From NCBI GenBank assembly GCA_036850595.1, contig CM072161.1, positions 11,181,905 through 11,245,904 on the forward strand: 64,000 bases of DNA. The letters are read 5' to 3'. The first letter of the stretch is position 1; every line of letters begins with the position of its first letter. Below are positions 52,976 through 62,295 of this stretch, piece by piece. The notes below the pieces were generated by a model. It was not told where the DNA came from. It saw only the letters and a list, made by a program, of their open reading frames with translations, and did no database searches. Made by a program: the position numbers and the translations under genes. The stretch comes from Rhyacichthys aspro. Its lineage: Eukaryota > Chordata > Actinopteri > Gobiiformes > Rhyacichthyidae.

Positions 52976-53387
52976 ATTTAAAACAGGCCAGTTGTGATTG
53001 GACAGTACCCTTCCTCACCCACTTACTCAGATAATGTGTAGCAGAAAGTGGATGACAAATCCATTCACACAATCACCAGGAAGGTCAAAGGTCAGGGATT
53101 GTGCTATATGTCTGTGTTTTGTTGAGGGTTTTAAAGCTATCGCTACAGACCTGAAAGAAGTGTTGAGCTTTATGCAGAATGAATTCTTTATTTAAAACTC
53201 TTTTTATTCTTTATACTACATTAAGAAGCGCTCCGATCTTATTACGCTAATCAATCCAATCAGTAAAATCAAATTAACTACTCGTCATGACAGTAGATTT
53301 TTAATACGTTAAGCTATGTACTATAGTACTATGTACTATGTGACACAGTTGTAGAGAGGTGCCTAAACCTTAACATGTTATATGTGG

Positions 53388-53409
53388 TGATCCTGTGACA
53401 ACAGGATCA
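53388..53409. other. 9-bp perfect stem-loop in intergenic DNA
   Basis: TGATCCTGT (53388-53396), loop GACA, then ACAGGATCA (53401-53409). It lies between pura and the SH2D4-like gene, with no run of T after it. No role can be assigned. Confidence 0.45.
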
Positions 53410-53998
53410 TCACTTTAGGATGCTACAATTGGTTTTGTTGGTTTAAAAATCATACAATCAATCACTATTTATCCTGCTGGGTCTTGCAATGAACACCATC
53501 TTACCTCTGTCACATGCGTATCAGAGTCTAGATGAGTCTTTCCCCCATTTGTTTCTTTACCGAGTAGGGCTGCATCAGTTGGACAGAGGACCCAGTGATG
53601 ACGTAAGGCCATGGGCTGCTCATTTGGTCTTCCTAACACTAGAGGTCGCTCTTTACCTAAAAATGCATAGCCACAAACAAAGCTACTAGGAATATCCACG
53701 GGCACATGGGCAATCAGTAAGTGCAGAGCTGTAATATATAGATATGATGTCACTTGCGTAGCTATTATTAAAGATTAGGTAACTTTACTTGTCTTTTTTT
53801 TTCTTAACAATATAAAGATGTATGTGAAGTTTTCATGCAGCTTTTTTCTGTTTCCCTTCTTTATGTATAACGAGTCAAAGGGGTGTAAATGTCTCACGTC
53901 TAATGTATAAGGTCGTGTTTTTGAGTGTTTCTTCGTCTTTTCTTGAGAGTGACTTGTGTTTGTGTGAGAGAGGGAGGCAGACAGATGAAGGAATGCTG

Positions 53999-54101
53999 TG
54001 ATGTCATCAGCCCAGTCCAACACAAAGACAAGGAGGACCCACTCCACTCTCTGCTGCTTAGTTAGCACACTCTGCTGTGGAGCGGCTGTCTACATCCCAC
54101 T
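53999..54101 (+). promoter_or_regulatory. possible promoter and leader exon of the SH2D4-like gene
   Basis: A CRE/AP-1-like TGATGTCATCA lies at 53999-54009. About 90 bp later a consensus donor (CACT|GTGAGT) sits at 54101/54102, with no open frame needed before it. The next acceptor (TTTTTTCTTGTAG) is at 54716, upstream of the coding start. This would make a noncoding first exon ending at 54101. The exon start is not visible. Confidence 0.35.
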
Positions 54102-54716
54102 GTGAGTACTTCAACTAAATCTATCTTTCGCTCACTCCTGCCTTTTCTTTTCTGCCACTTACTGTTTAGATCACTTTAACTCTTGGTCCGATTGCTCTTT
54201 CTTCACTGTAAAAAGTGTTCAGTGGACATAAATCTGTATTCCTCCAGTGATACTTTCTCATTCTTTCTTTTCCTCCATTGTTTAACACCCTATGATTAGG
54301 AACTGCATTTCAATTCCCTTGTTAGAGAGTTTAGCCCACACTAATCCAGACTCTGACTCATTTTTTTTCCCCTATAACCAGTAAATTCATGTTAAAGTGG
54401 AGCTGCTTTCTGGTGGGAGAAAGGAGCACGGGTTTGGGAAAGGGATGTCTGTTAGGGAGGGGGCAGGAGGCTGGAGGGAGGGGAACTGCTGATGACAGAA
54501 ACAGCCCCATTCCTTAGGAATCTCCTCCCATTCAAGGCATAAGTTTCTCTGACAGTGTAGGGTTTGGGCTCTTCCGTGTTCCTGAAGGGAGGGACGAGAT
54601 ACTTTTGTATAAGAAAAAGTCTCACAAAGAAAAATAGCTGGATGTAAGAAAACTCAGCTCAAAGAAACATTTAAAAAAGATAGTTTATGTTGTTCTGAAT
54701 GTGTTTTTTCTTGTAG

Positions 54717-55044
54717 GTTGTTCCAGTGATGGCCTCTAAAGTTTAAGGAAACTGACTGACGGGGGCAGAAACTGTCAGCACAGAAAGGAAACTTGTGTGT
54801 GAGAGTTTGATAACATGGGATTGTACAGTATGTCTTGTACAGCTGCATGTTTGAGAACGAGCATGTGCTTTGATTTCTGAATGTTGCTCGATAAGAGTGG
54901 TATCAGAATAAAGAAGCTTTGAAGATCCTCTGAAGACATGAGGCTGTAAACCAACAGCGTCCACTCTGAGAAGCTGCTGGCTGGAGGTTTGAGCCTCCTC
55001 CTTCTCCTTCTAGGATCCATTGTTACCACTGTCCAGCCGCCAAA
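54717..55044 (+). other. 5' UTR part of the first coding exon, SH2D4-like gene
   Basis: It begins after a good polypyrimidine/AG acceptor (TTTTTTCTTGTAG|G) and runs to the ATG at 55045. It contains several upstream ATGs with short frames, for example a 5-codon frame at 54729 and a 21-codon frame at 54815. If transcribed, these could reduce initiation at the main ATG. Confidence 0.45.
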
Positions 55045-55231
55045 ATGCTTCAGCAGATTTTAAAGGACATGTACATCGACCCTGATGTGCTTAATGCTCT
55101 TAATGAAGAACAGAAGAAGACCTTGTTCTTAAAAATGCGGCAGGAGCAGGTGCGACGCTGGCAGGAGCGTGAGGACAAACTTGAGAGAGAAGGAGGAGAT
55201 GCTGATTTAAAACGAACAAAGCCAAAAAAAG
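55045..55231 (+). CDS. SH2D4-like adaptor, coding exon 1
   Basis: The ATG at 55045 has A at -3. The exon gives 62 codons plus a G before the donor GTAACT. It starts MLQQILKDMYIDPDVLNALN and continues with EEQKKTLFLKMRQEQVRRWQ and ERED. This N-terminal signature (MLxQIL-DMYIDP-LxxL--EQK--LFxKMR-EQ-RRWxERE) is that of SH2D4A and SH2D4B. These are cytoplasmic adaptors with a C-terminal SH2 domain implicated in T-cell and epithelial signalling. The helical, charged segment probably mediates protein contacts. Exon phase 1 matches the next exon at 57902. Which SH2D4 paralogue this is cannot be settled from this half of the gene. Confidence 0.9.
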
Positions 55232-57901
55232 GTAACTGCACCAACCTGTCACAGTGACCTCTCCTGTTAAACAGTCTCCCTGCTTATCTGGTGTGACAGG
55301 CTTCAAACAAAACTTTTAGACAGACAACATATGGCTGTCACTTATAGTTACAATCTAGAGGCTTTTTTGTGACAACGCTTGCATTGTTACTGTAGGTTAA
55401 TTGCAAATAGCACCAAAACGCTTCACTTGTGACACAGCATTTTTGTCGTTGAATGTTGCTTGCTCTCCCACTGTCATGTAGACAGCTGTTAGCCATCACA
55501 AATGCTGCATTTACCTTAAGTCCATTCCACAAGTTGAGTTTCCTCAAAGCTTACAAACACCAGCTGTTCAGTGACAGCTCCACTTTTAACAAGATTGATA
55601 TGCGGAAAACCTTCACATGGAACATGATACACTGGCAGAAAGCATTTTACTTTCAGTAATGTAAATGTTTATACACAACTGCAGTTGAGATGAACTATAT
55701 TGATTCAAACATCATAGTCATCTTATCGTAGAGGCATTGTCCACAGCACTTAACAAAATTAATCTGACCTTAAATTACTGGTAATTGGGAAGTTTGTGTA
55801 AATGTTTGTGCTTTGCTGTTAGGCTTTAGATCATTTTCCTTCTGTTCAGTCTGTAAAGAGGGCAGTATCGCTGGATTCAAGATGCCACTTTGGAATGTGT
55901 GTTTGATGAAGAATTATAAAAAAGGCCCCTGGTGACAGACAGCGAGGCGAAGATACTGTACAGTGGTGTTGTAAATGGGTTCAGCAGGAAGTCAACAGGC
56001 AGAAATCAAACTGAACAAAACAAGCAGATACTCAGAGGGCTGTGCGTCACTTGTGAAACTGGTTTAACACAAAGTGGACAGAATCTTGCTGGTCTGCATT
56101 TTCTTTGTGGTAGCAGTTCCATCTTGGGAAATGAGTGGCTTTAGGATGGTGACATAGCAAAGTGTGCTATTTATACATTGACATTGCAAAGGAAAGGAGA
56201 CAAAGCATGACGTCTGAAAGGATGTTCTAATTGTTAACGAAAGCAATAACACAGAACAGTTGCTCAATTCAATCACGTTTACATGCTTTTTTTTAGCTAA
56301 TAAAGAACTTACTATCAACTGCAGTAAGAGAACAGGGCTTCTTCTGTGTTTATGACTGTGGCAGCTGTCTTTAGTGCTGCATGCAGACCACAGACTAAGG
56401 TCACATGGTCATTATACTCTTCTGAAACAGGCCCTATGCCCAGCATGGAAGGAAATGGTGGATAGTTAGTGTTACTGTGTTAAATAGGAAGTAAGTGCCA
56501 GACCCTCAAACAAATAACATTGGGACGTAACAGGAAGCACGCAGGAAGTGTATGTGTGTGGAAAAACAAAGAGGGAGTTTGATTTTATCTGGACTGTTCA
56601 GTAGGAGAAGTTCCAGATACACACTGGCCTATTTTTGAGTTGAGCAAGGGACATGTTTAGTTTAAGTATGTGCTTCAAAAAACCTTCACGTGTGATTGTT
56701 TCTAATAATCTTTCATAGTGTTACCCTTGTTTTTATCACCAAATATTGTTCTTCCATGGTGCCATAGTGTGGTATAGTTTTCACTGTTTTCCACAAGGTT
56801 GGTCTCAGCAAAGCCTTTTTTAGAATCTCTACAGCAGCACACAGCAGGAATAAGCAAAGTCATCAACTCTATGTGATCTCAGGGTGTAATTGCTGGTAAA
56901 GGGGGGCGGTTCTTTCCTAGACACGTCCCCTCTCACTTTTGAAAATTCATTGTTTACTTAATAATGTAGAAAATTGTTGTGTGGACGTATATGCCAAACA
57001 TATAGAGCAGTATATTCCATCTGACAGTCCATCTCAGCTGCACCTGACAGAGGAGCTGTGGCTGGAGCTGTCAGTTGCATCTGATTTGTTGTTTACTGTG
57101 TGTGTGCTGTTTTTTGTCACCCTAAAATGCCACCAATCCTCAGGGCAGGCTGGCAAAACCTGTTTATTATGAAAGAAGGCTATCCTGTAAGCAGCCTCTT
57201 AGCCAACATCAGCTGGTTCCTCTCTATAAAGTCACTCTTCTGTGCAGTCACAAGGCAGTGATATGACAAGGCGTGTGTGTCCATGTGCTTCTACTCCCAA
57301 GAACTAAGTCAATAATAAAAAGTGCAGTGGAAATGCAACTTTTTTTTAATTTTTTTTTTTATATGATTAGAACTTGGATTGCCTTCAAGATATTTACTAT
57401 TACATAACTGAATAACAACCCTTCTGTCACTTTCTTAATCAGTAGGTGGCTGTATTTGCAGGGCTGAGCCAGTGCCAGCAGGTTTTTGCCATGTCGATCC
57501 TGTTCATGTTCTACATATGAAAGCTTTGTCTCAAACATCTGTGATGCCCGTCTCCATGTGTCTCTAATTTGTCTCTAAACAAAACAGCCTAGACGTCAAA
57601 ACTATTCATATCAAACAGGACAATAGTCTCATGCTATTTCACTGTTTTAGAAACTATGCCAGTAAATATTAATAACCTTTTTTTTTTCAATTAAAAATGA
57701 TAGTCAAGTGTACTGTTTTGTTTTGCTGTCATTTCAGTTGTCTTTTTTTTTTTTTTTTTTTTACTGCCCTGGAAACCAAACCAGATTCCATTGTGCATTA
57801 GCAATCCTAACAAAGCCAAGAAATATTAAACTAAATGAGAATGCTACAATCTTTAAAAATGGACCATTTTAATGAGATTAAAGTTGAAACTGTTTTCTCA
57901 G
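55232..57901 (+). other. intron 1 of the SH2D4-like gene
   Basis: This 2.67-kb AT-rich intron has homopolymer T tracts near 57340-57360 and 57743-57762. The frame at 56939-57172 is not recognisable. No additional exon is supported. Confidence 0.7.
57743..57762. repeat. poly(T) run of 20 bases
   Basis: A homopolymer T tract near the 3' end of the first coding intron of the SH2D4-like gene. It lies too far from the acceptor (57901) to be its polypyrimidine tract. Confidence 0.8.
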
Positions 57902-58049
57902 CAAAGGGTAAGAACGTGAGCTGGCTGCTGGGTCGGGATGGAGATGTGGCAGTCGTCGTCATCGGGGAAGTGGACGAACTCAGCTCCAAGTTCATCTGCT
58001 CAGGATTGGGAGAGAAGAAATCACCTCAGAGCCTCCTAAACAACACACA
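57902..58049 (+). CDS. SH2D4-like adaptor, coding exon 2
   Basis: The acceptor TTTTCTCAG ends at 57901 and the donor GTAAGA begins at 58050. Entered in phase 1, the 148-nt exon reads AKGKNVSWLLGRDGDVAVVV, then IGEVDELSSKFICSGLG. This matches the short conserved block after the N-terminal helix in SH2D4A/B (G-K-x-V-x-W-LG-D-E-V-W-V-MGE). The tryptophans usual in VWVW are replaced here by AVVV. Leaves in phase 2. Confidence 0.88.
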
Positions 58050-58190
58050 GTAAGAGCCCTTTGTCATTCCCAGACATTGATTACAGCATACAATGTACAG
58101 TGCATTATGAAAGTAGTCAAGGTAATGAAAAGGTGGATGTTTACATAGTTTAGATGCATATGAATAATAATGACTGTTGATGTATTACAG

Positions 58191-58275
58191 CAACCAAAGC
58201 ATCTTGACGAACAGAAAAGCCACAGAACCCAACCGGACTGAGAGAACAAACCTGTCTCTGGCAACATCAAACAAG
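58191..58275 (+). CDS. SH2D4-like adaptor, coding exon 3
   Basis: The acceptor GATGTATTACAG ends at 58190 and the donor GTGTGT begins at 58276. The 85-nt exon enters in phase 2 and leaves in phase 0. It encodes a polar, Asn/Thr/Ser-rich stretch (HNQSILTNRKATEPNRTERT and following). No motif is recognised. The exon is supported by its splice sites and exact phase fit between its neighbours. Confidence 0.7.
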
Positions 58276-59028
58276 GTGTGTAACCTGTGGAAATCGAATA
58301 GTTTTTTTTTCTTTTAATCTAATTTTTAAAGTAAGCCTTCATTAAAAGATTCATTACAGAGGAATCAAACCAACTACTTAATGTTTTTTGTTACTTTCAG
58401 ATGTTTTTGTCACAGCTCCCTGTCTTTTTCCCTGTCTGTCAGTGTTGCACTTCCACATCTAACCTCACACTCCCACTGCTTCGTTTACACATTCGTACCT
58501 GCCGCGCAGTTGTGCAAGCTTTGACAGGGTTTTTAACACCGCCAGTGCAAATGTATTCACTCAATTAAAATATAGCTTGATTATTATGTCACCCTCACCC
58601 ACAGAGGATCATTTTCCGAGTTTAGGTGTTCATGCTCGTGGATCTGCAGTTGCCTGTCTTCGAGCGGTTGATTTTTAGAGTTGGGTCGGATGCCTCGTCT
58701 TTTTCACGCTATCTTAAAAAAGAGATTTGCTGCGTTGTCATGACAACCGTGCACACAGTCAGCCAGAGACAGCCGAGGTCTCATCTGGCCAGAGCGCGAT
58801 GATTCTGTGAGCTGGAGCTGCACACTGCTCACTCAGTAGAAACACAAATCCCAGCCAGAGACACACTGTTTTTCTGCAGCAACATCTATAATTCCACCCA
58901 CAAACTTTTATTCACATTTTAATACGATGAGTTTTTTTTTTTCTTTTGAACCTGCCAATTACTAAAACCAAAGTTAACCTTGTGTTTCGTCTGTGGGTCA
59001 ATTTACACTCCTTTGTTTCTCCCAACAG

Positions 59029-59067
59029 GCTAAATGTGAGGAAACAAGCACTTTACACCCTCTGCCG
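59029..59067 (+). CDS. SH2D4-like adaptor, small coding exon 4 (39 nt)
   Basis: The acceptor TTTCTCCCAACAG ends at 59028 and the donor GTGAGT begins at 59068. It encodes AKCEETSTLHPLP in phase 0 at both ends, so it can be skipped without a frame change. Splice sites are strong. Protein content is low in information. Confidence 0.65.
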
Positions 59068-59172
59068 GTGAGTCACAGCGATAGACTGGTATTACTGAGC
59101 AATGTGTGCTCTCTGCTTGAATCAGGCCTCCTTATAATACTAACTCATGTAATGTCTTTGTTAAACCCACAG

Positions 59173-59214
59173 GTGTCAGTGAGTGAGCATTCATTGGCTC
59201 CTGCAGCAGAGAAG
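59173..59214 (+). CDS. SH2D4-like adaptor, small coding exon 5 (42 nt)
   Basis: The acceptor AACCCACAG ends at 59172 and the donor GTACTG begins at 59215. It encodes VSVSEHSLAPAAEK, phase 0 at both ends, another potential cassette exon. It is placed only 105 bp after exon 4. Confidence 0.6.
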
Positions 59215-59936
59215 GTACTGTAATGCAACCATCAAAATCAAGTAGTTAGTCTGAATATGTCTATGTTTTTTTGGCATCAGGACTTAATCACATTTTATTA
59301 ATGTGCCTTTGTTACTACTTTGATAAAACATTTTGGCCCACATGATTTTCATCAGCACAAAAAGGAAAACTGAAAAAAAGAAAACTTTAATGAGATGGAA
59401 AAGTAGCATTTTTTTAACCTGTTTTTAAAATTTAATAGCTTTTTTTTGCATCACTAAAGGCTGAATCTCTACAATTGGAGATTTATGAAAGTGAGTGAAA
59501 TTAAAAGAGGGGAGCAGTCAATTACTACCTACCTATCTATGACCCGTGATATGTCCACATATCATTTTTATTTGTGTGTGTTTTAAGTAGCTCATTCTTA
59601 AGTTTCTCACAAATCCAAGCTCAGAATAATGTTAAAAATACAGTCATACTAGATTTATACTGCCTGTGTGTCCCCTCCGTCTGTGAGTAACAGGAAATAG
59701 TGGTTAGGCCAGCTGTCCCCTCACTCTCAGCCTGTCTGCAGATCATCTTTCTCCCAGCATTCCCCTTTCTCTCGACGTTCTCTCGTCTGAGCCGCCGCGC
59801 CCCTCACTCTTCTCTCTCCGGGGAACAGCTGAACCCCTCTGTCCTCCCTCAGGCTCCATCATCGCCTCAGCCTCAAGTCGTCGGGGGACTGCGTTGTCTG
59901 TCTCCTTCCTGTGTGTGCGTTACTGTGTGTGTGCAG

Positions 59937-60110
59937 GTGATATGGTGTGTGAGAACAGCTGAATCACAGAGGCAAGGCGGGGATTTCTGGACTGCCCTAG
60001 AACAGATGGTTGATGAACTTGATCAGGGAATTAAAACGCCAGAGATAGAGAATGCGTCACTCGCAGATGGATGGGATTGTGGGACAGTCTCCCGAGGTTT
60101 GGGCGCGTGA
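59937..60110 (+). CDS. possible alternative last exon of the SH2D4-like gene
   Basis: The acceptor GTGTGTGTGCAG ends at 59936, preceded by a CT-rich stretch (CTGTCTCCTTCC). Taken in phase 0 from exon 5, it gives 57 codons, including QRQGGDFWTALEQMVDELDQ and GIKTPEIENASLADGW, then TGA at 60108-60110. AATAAA follows at 60242-60247. Use of this exon would give a 224-residue protein without an SH2 domain. The acidic, amphipathic content looks more like coding sequence than chance. No family match is recognised, and read-through of an intron is the alternative. Confidence 0.4.
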   Translation: MIWCVRTAESQRQGGDFWTALEQMVDELDQGIKTPEIENASLADGWDCGTVSRGLGA

Positions 60111-60241
60111 GCTTCTCCTCTGTTCCCTGTTTTCCAGTCCTCTTTTACCACAGAAGGGAACGTCTCCTGGCCATATATTGGTTCCAGGCTCACCGTGTTA
60201 CAGGCCCAAACACATCTCTAGCCAAGCCGTGCTGATGTGGC

Positions 60242-60247
60242 AATAAA
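60242..60247 (+). terminator. candidate polyadenylation signal for the alternative last exon
   Basis: AATAAA lies 132 bp after the TGA of the candidate terminal exon and inside intron 5 of the longer transcript. It would support an early transcript end if that exon is real. Confidence 0.35.
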
Positions 60248-60655
60248 CACCCACACCTTGGCCAAGAATCAGAAGATTCAAGAATCACACCTAAGCTTCT
60301 CTATACATTGATTATTTTGTTCAAGGAAATGGACTGTGGCTGGAAACAGAAACAGACAGGTTTGCAGGGAGAAATTGTTGATGAAAAGGGTGTGAGATCA
60401 GGAAGGGAAATTATCAAGGCAGCTTGATTGTCAAGTCACCTTATAATTTTCTCTGTACGCGTTCTTAAACTCTCAATCAGTGGCCGTAGTTGTGTGTGCC
60501 TTCATGGGCGTTGTGTGTCACTGAAGAGCTGTAATTGTGAATCATTTATGCAGTGATTTAATCAAACATGACAGTAATTCCACTGTATGTGAATTAGCTG
60601 TCAACACTGATCCCACTCCTCGGTCCCTTTTTGTCTCTCTCTTCTGCCTCTGCAG

Positions 60656-60938
60656 CCTGAGTTGAAGGCAGCCAGCACAGCGGAGGAGAAGTCCGCTCCC
60701 CAGCTCTCCATCTGTTCAAGGCCTCCCATGAGAGCCAGCCCTGTCAACGTGAGAGCGGCGTCTGCCACTGCGACACCAGGCTCGGTCCACAATCGGCCCG
60801 GAGTGGCTGGTCTGAAGTCGACCGCTGCAGCACAGCCCCCCTCCCCCAGCAACACTGCCAGAACAGAGCCAGTAAACACATCCACAACCAAAGCACCACA
60901 AGAAAATCCCAAGTTCCAGGAGGCATTGCATGACAAAG
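60656..60938 (+). CDS. SH2D4-like adaptor, coding exon 6, Ser/Thr/Pro/Ala-rich linker
   Basis: The acceptor CTTCTGCCTCTGCAG ends at 60655 and the donor GTGAGT begins at 60939. The 283-nt exon enters in phase 0 and leaves in phase 1. It encodes residues 168-261, a low-complexity linker (for example SICSRPPMRASPVNVRAAS and AAAQPPSPSNTARTEP) ending in FQEALHDKG. In SH2D4A/B this part of the protein is instead a highly charged coiled-coil-like region before the SH2 domain. The remaining exons, including SH2, should lie to the right of the window. Confidence 0.8.
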
Positions 60939-61279
60939 GTGAGTGACACAGAGGCAGAAAAGAGAATCTTGTCAAAGGGTCCTGGGTCTCCTGCTGGGTC
61001 TCCTAGTGTCTAATGCCAAGTGTTATCTGTTTACAACCCTAATTGTGGTCTATTAAAAAAATCCTGGTGTGAGTAGTATCTTTAGTGGTATTGTGTCTGC
61101 AGTTACATTGGGTGTATAAGTAGAGAAACATAAATATTAGAAAAATATTATTTAACATTATAGTGTTGTACTCGGCATGTTCATACTGGACAATGCTCAA
61201 CAAGTCAACGAAGAGCATTATTTTAAAGGGGACATTACTACAGGGATTTTATTCACACATGTATATACTGGAATTTCAT

Positions 61280-61639
61280 TCATTCATTCATCTTCTACCG
61301 CTTATCCCACTCGTGGGGTCGCGGGTGGCTGGAGCCTATCCCAGCAGCTTTGGGCCTTAGGCGGGGTACACCCTGGACAGTGGCCAGTTCGTCGCAGGGC
61401 TAACACTTAGACAGACATTGACAGACAACCATTCACTCTCACATTCATCCACTAGGGGCACTTTAGAGTCACCAATTCACCTATACATGCATGTCTTTGG
61501 GTGGGAGGAAGCTGGAGTGCCTGGAGAGAACCCACGGTGACACGGGGAGGACATGCAGACTCCTCACAGAAAGACCAGAGTTAGCCAATGATGTTTTTGA
61601 GTTGGCTACAATCAGCCAACGATGTTTTGGGTCGGCCGG
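61280..61639 (-). repeat. retroposon-like element with 12-bp target-site duplication
   Basis: The 360-bp insertion is bracketed by the perfect direct repeat CTGGAATTTCAT (61268-61279 and 61640-61651). One end is an ATTC microsatellite-like tail (CATTCATTCATTC), suggesting a minus-strand SINE/LINE 3' end. Internal blocks are GGAGCCTATCCCAGCAG, GGGGTACACCCTGGACAG and GAGAACCCACGGTGACAC. Its other end carries two copies of a 31-bp unit (61583 and 61614). Copies also occur at 52715-52975 and, degraded, at 1862-2040. No coding capacity is seen. Confidence 0.85.
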
Positions 61640-62278
61640 CTGGAATTTCATCATATTTATTATAGTGTGTTCAGATCGAAGACAGATAGAAGATATACTC
61701 AACTTGTGTCAGTGAGCCAATAACAAAATCTTTCCTGTTCTCTTCCACGGAGAGTAGTACTGACTGAGAACCGCGGACCAAAAACAGAGTGTGAACAGTC
61801 TGAACACGGGCCACGCTAGATAGGTTTCTCTCCACTGCAGCGTTTGAGAGGAGGATTTATTTCCCCAAACCTAATGAGCTCACCAAATAGTGCCTCAGCT
61901 CCCTGGAATCTTTATGGACAGGCAAGTTAAGGCCACACTTAAGTGGAAAGAGCTATGTCACTGGGAGTGGTGTGGCTTGCCTTACACATGTTTTTTTGAG
62001 TTAGATTATTACAAAATTCACATCTTAGATTCATTCTAATTTTACTGTCATATTTGTGTGCAATAATTCCTTCTTATCCTGTTACATTTCTTAAAAAAGA
62101 ACAGTTTTTTTATATTGTTTACAAAATGAATAATGCTATACTTACAGTATTTTTTCGTTCCTGTCAAGAATTCACAAAGGCATGACAGCAGTGAGACTAG
62201 CCAATTAACTGTACCGCTTACAGGCGTATTATTGAAAGTGTTTTTCACATTTCACTTAGTTTGCACAAGCTAGTGGGA

Positions 62279-62295
62279 GTGTGTGTGTGTGTGTG
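62279..62295. repeat. short (GT)n run
   Basis: About eight GT units in the last intron of the SH2D4-like gene. Simple sequence only. Confidence 0.8.

Noticed and set aside
59700..59936. N-terminal part of the 136-codon frame leading into the candidate terminal exon
   Set aside because: It is pyrimidine-rich intron sequence before the acceptor at 59936. Only the part after the acceptor looks protein-like.
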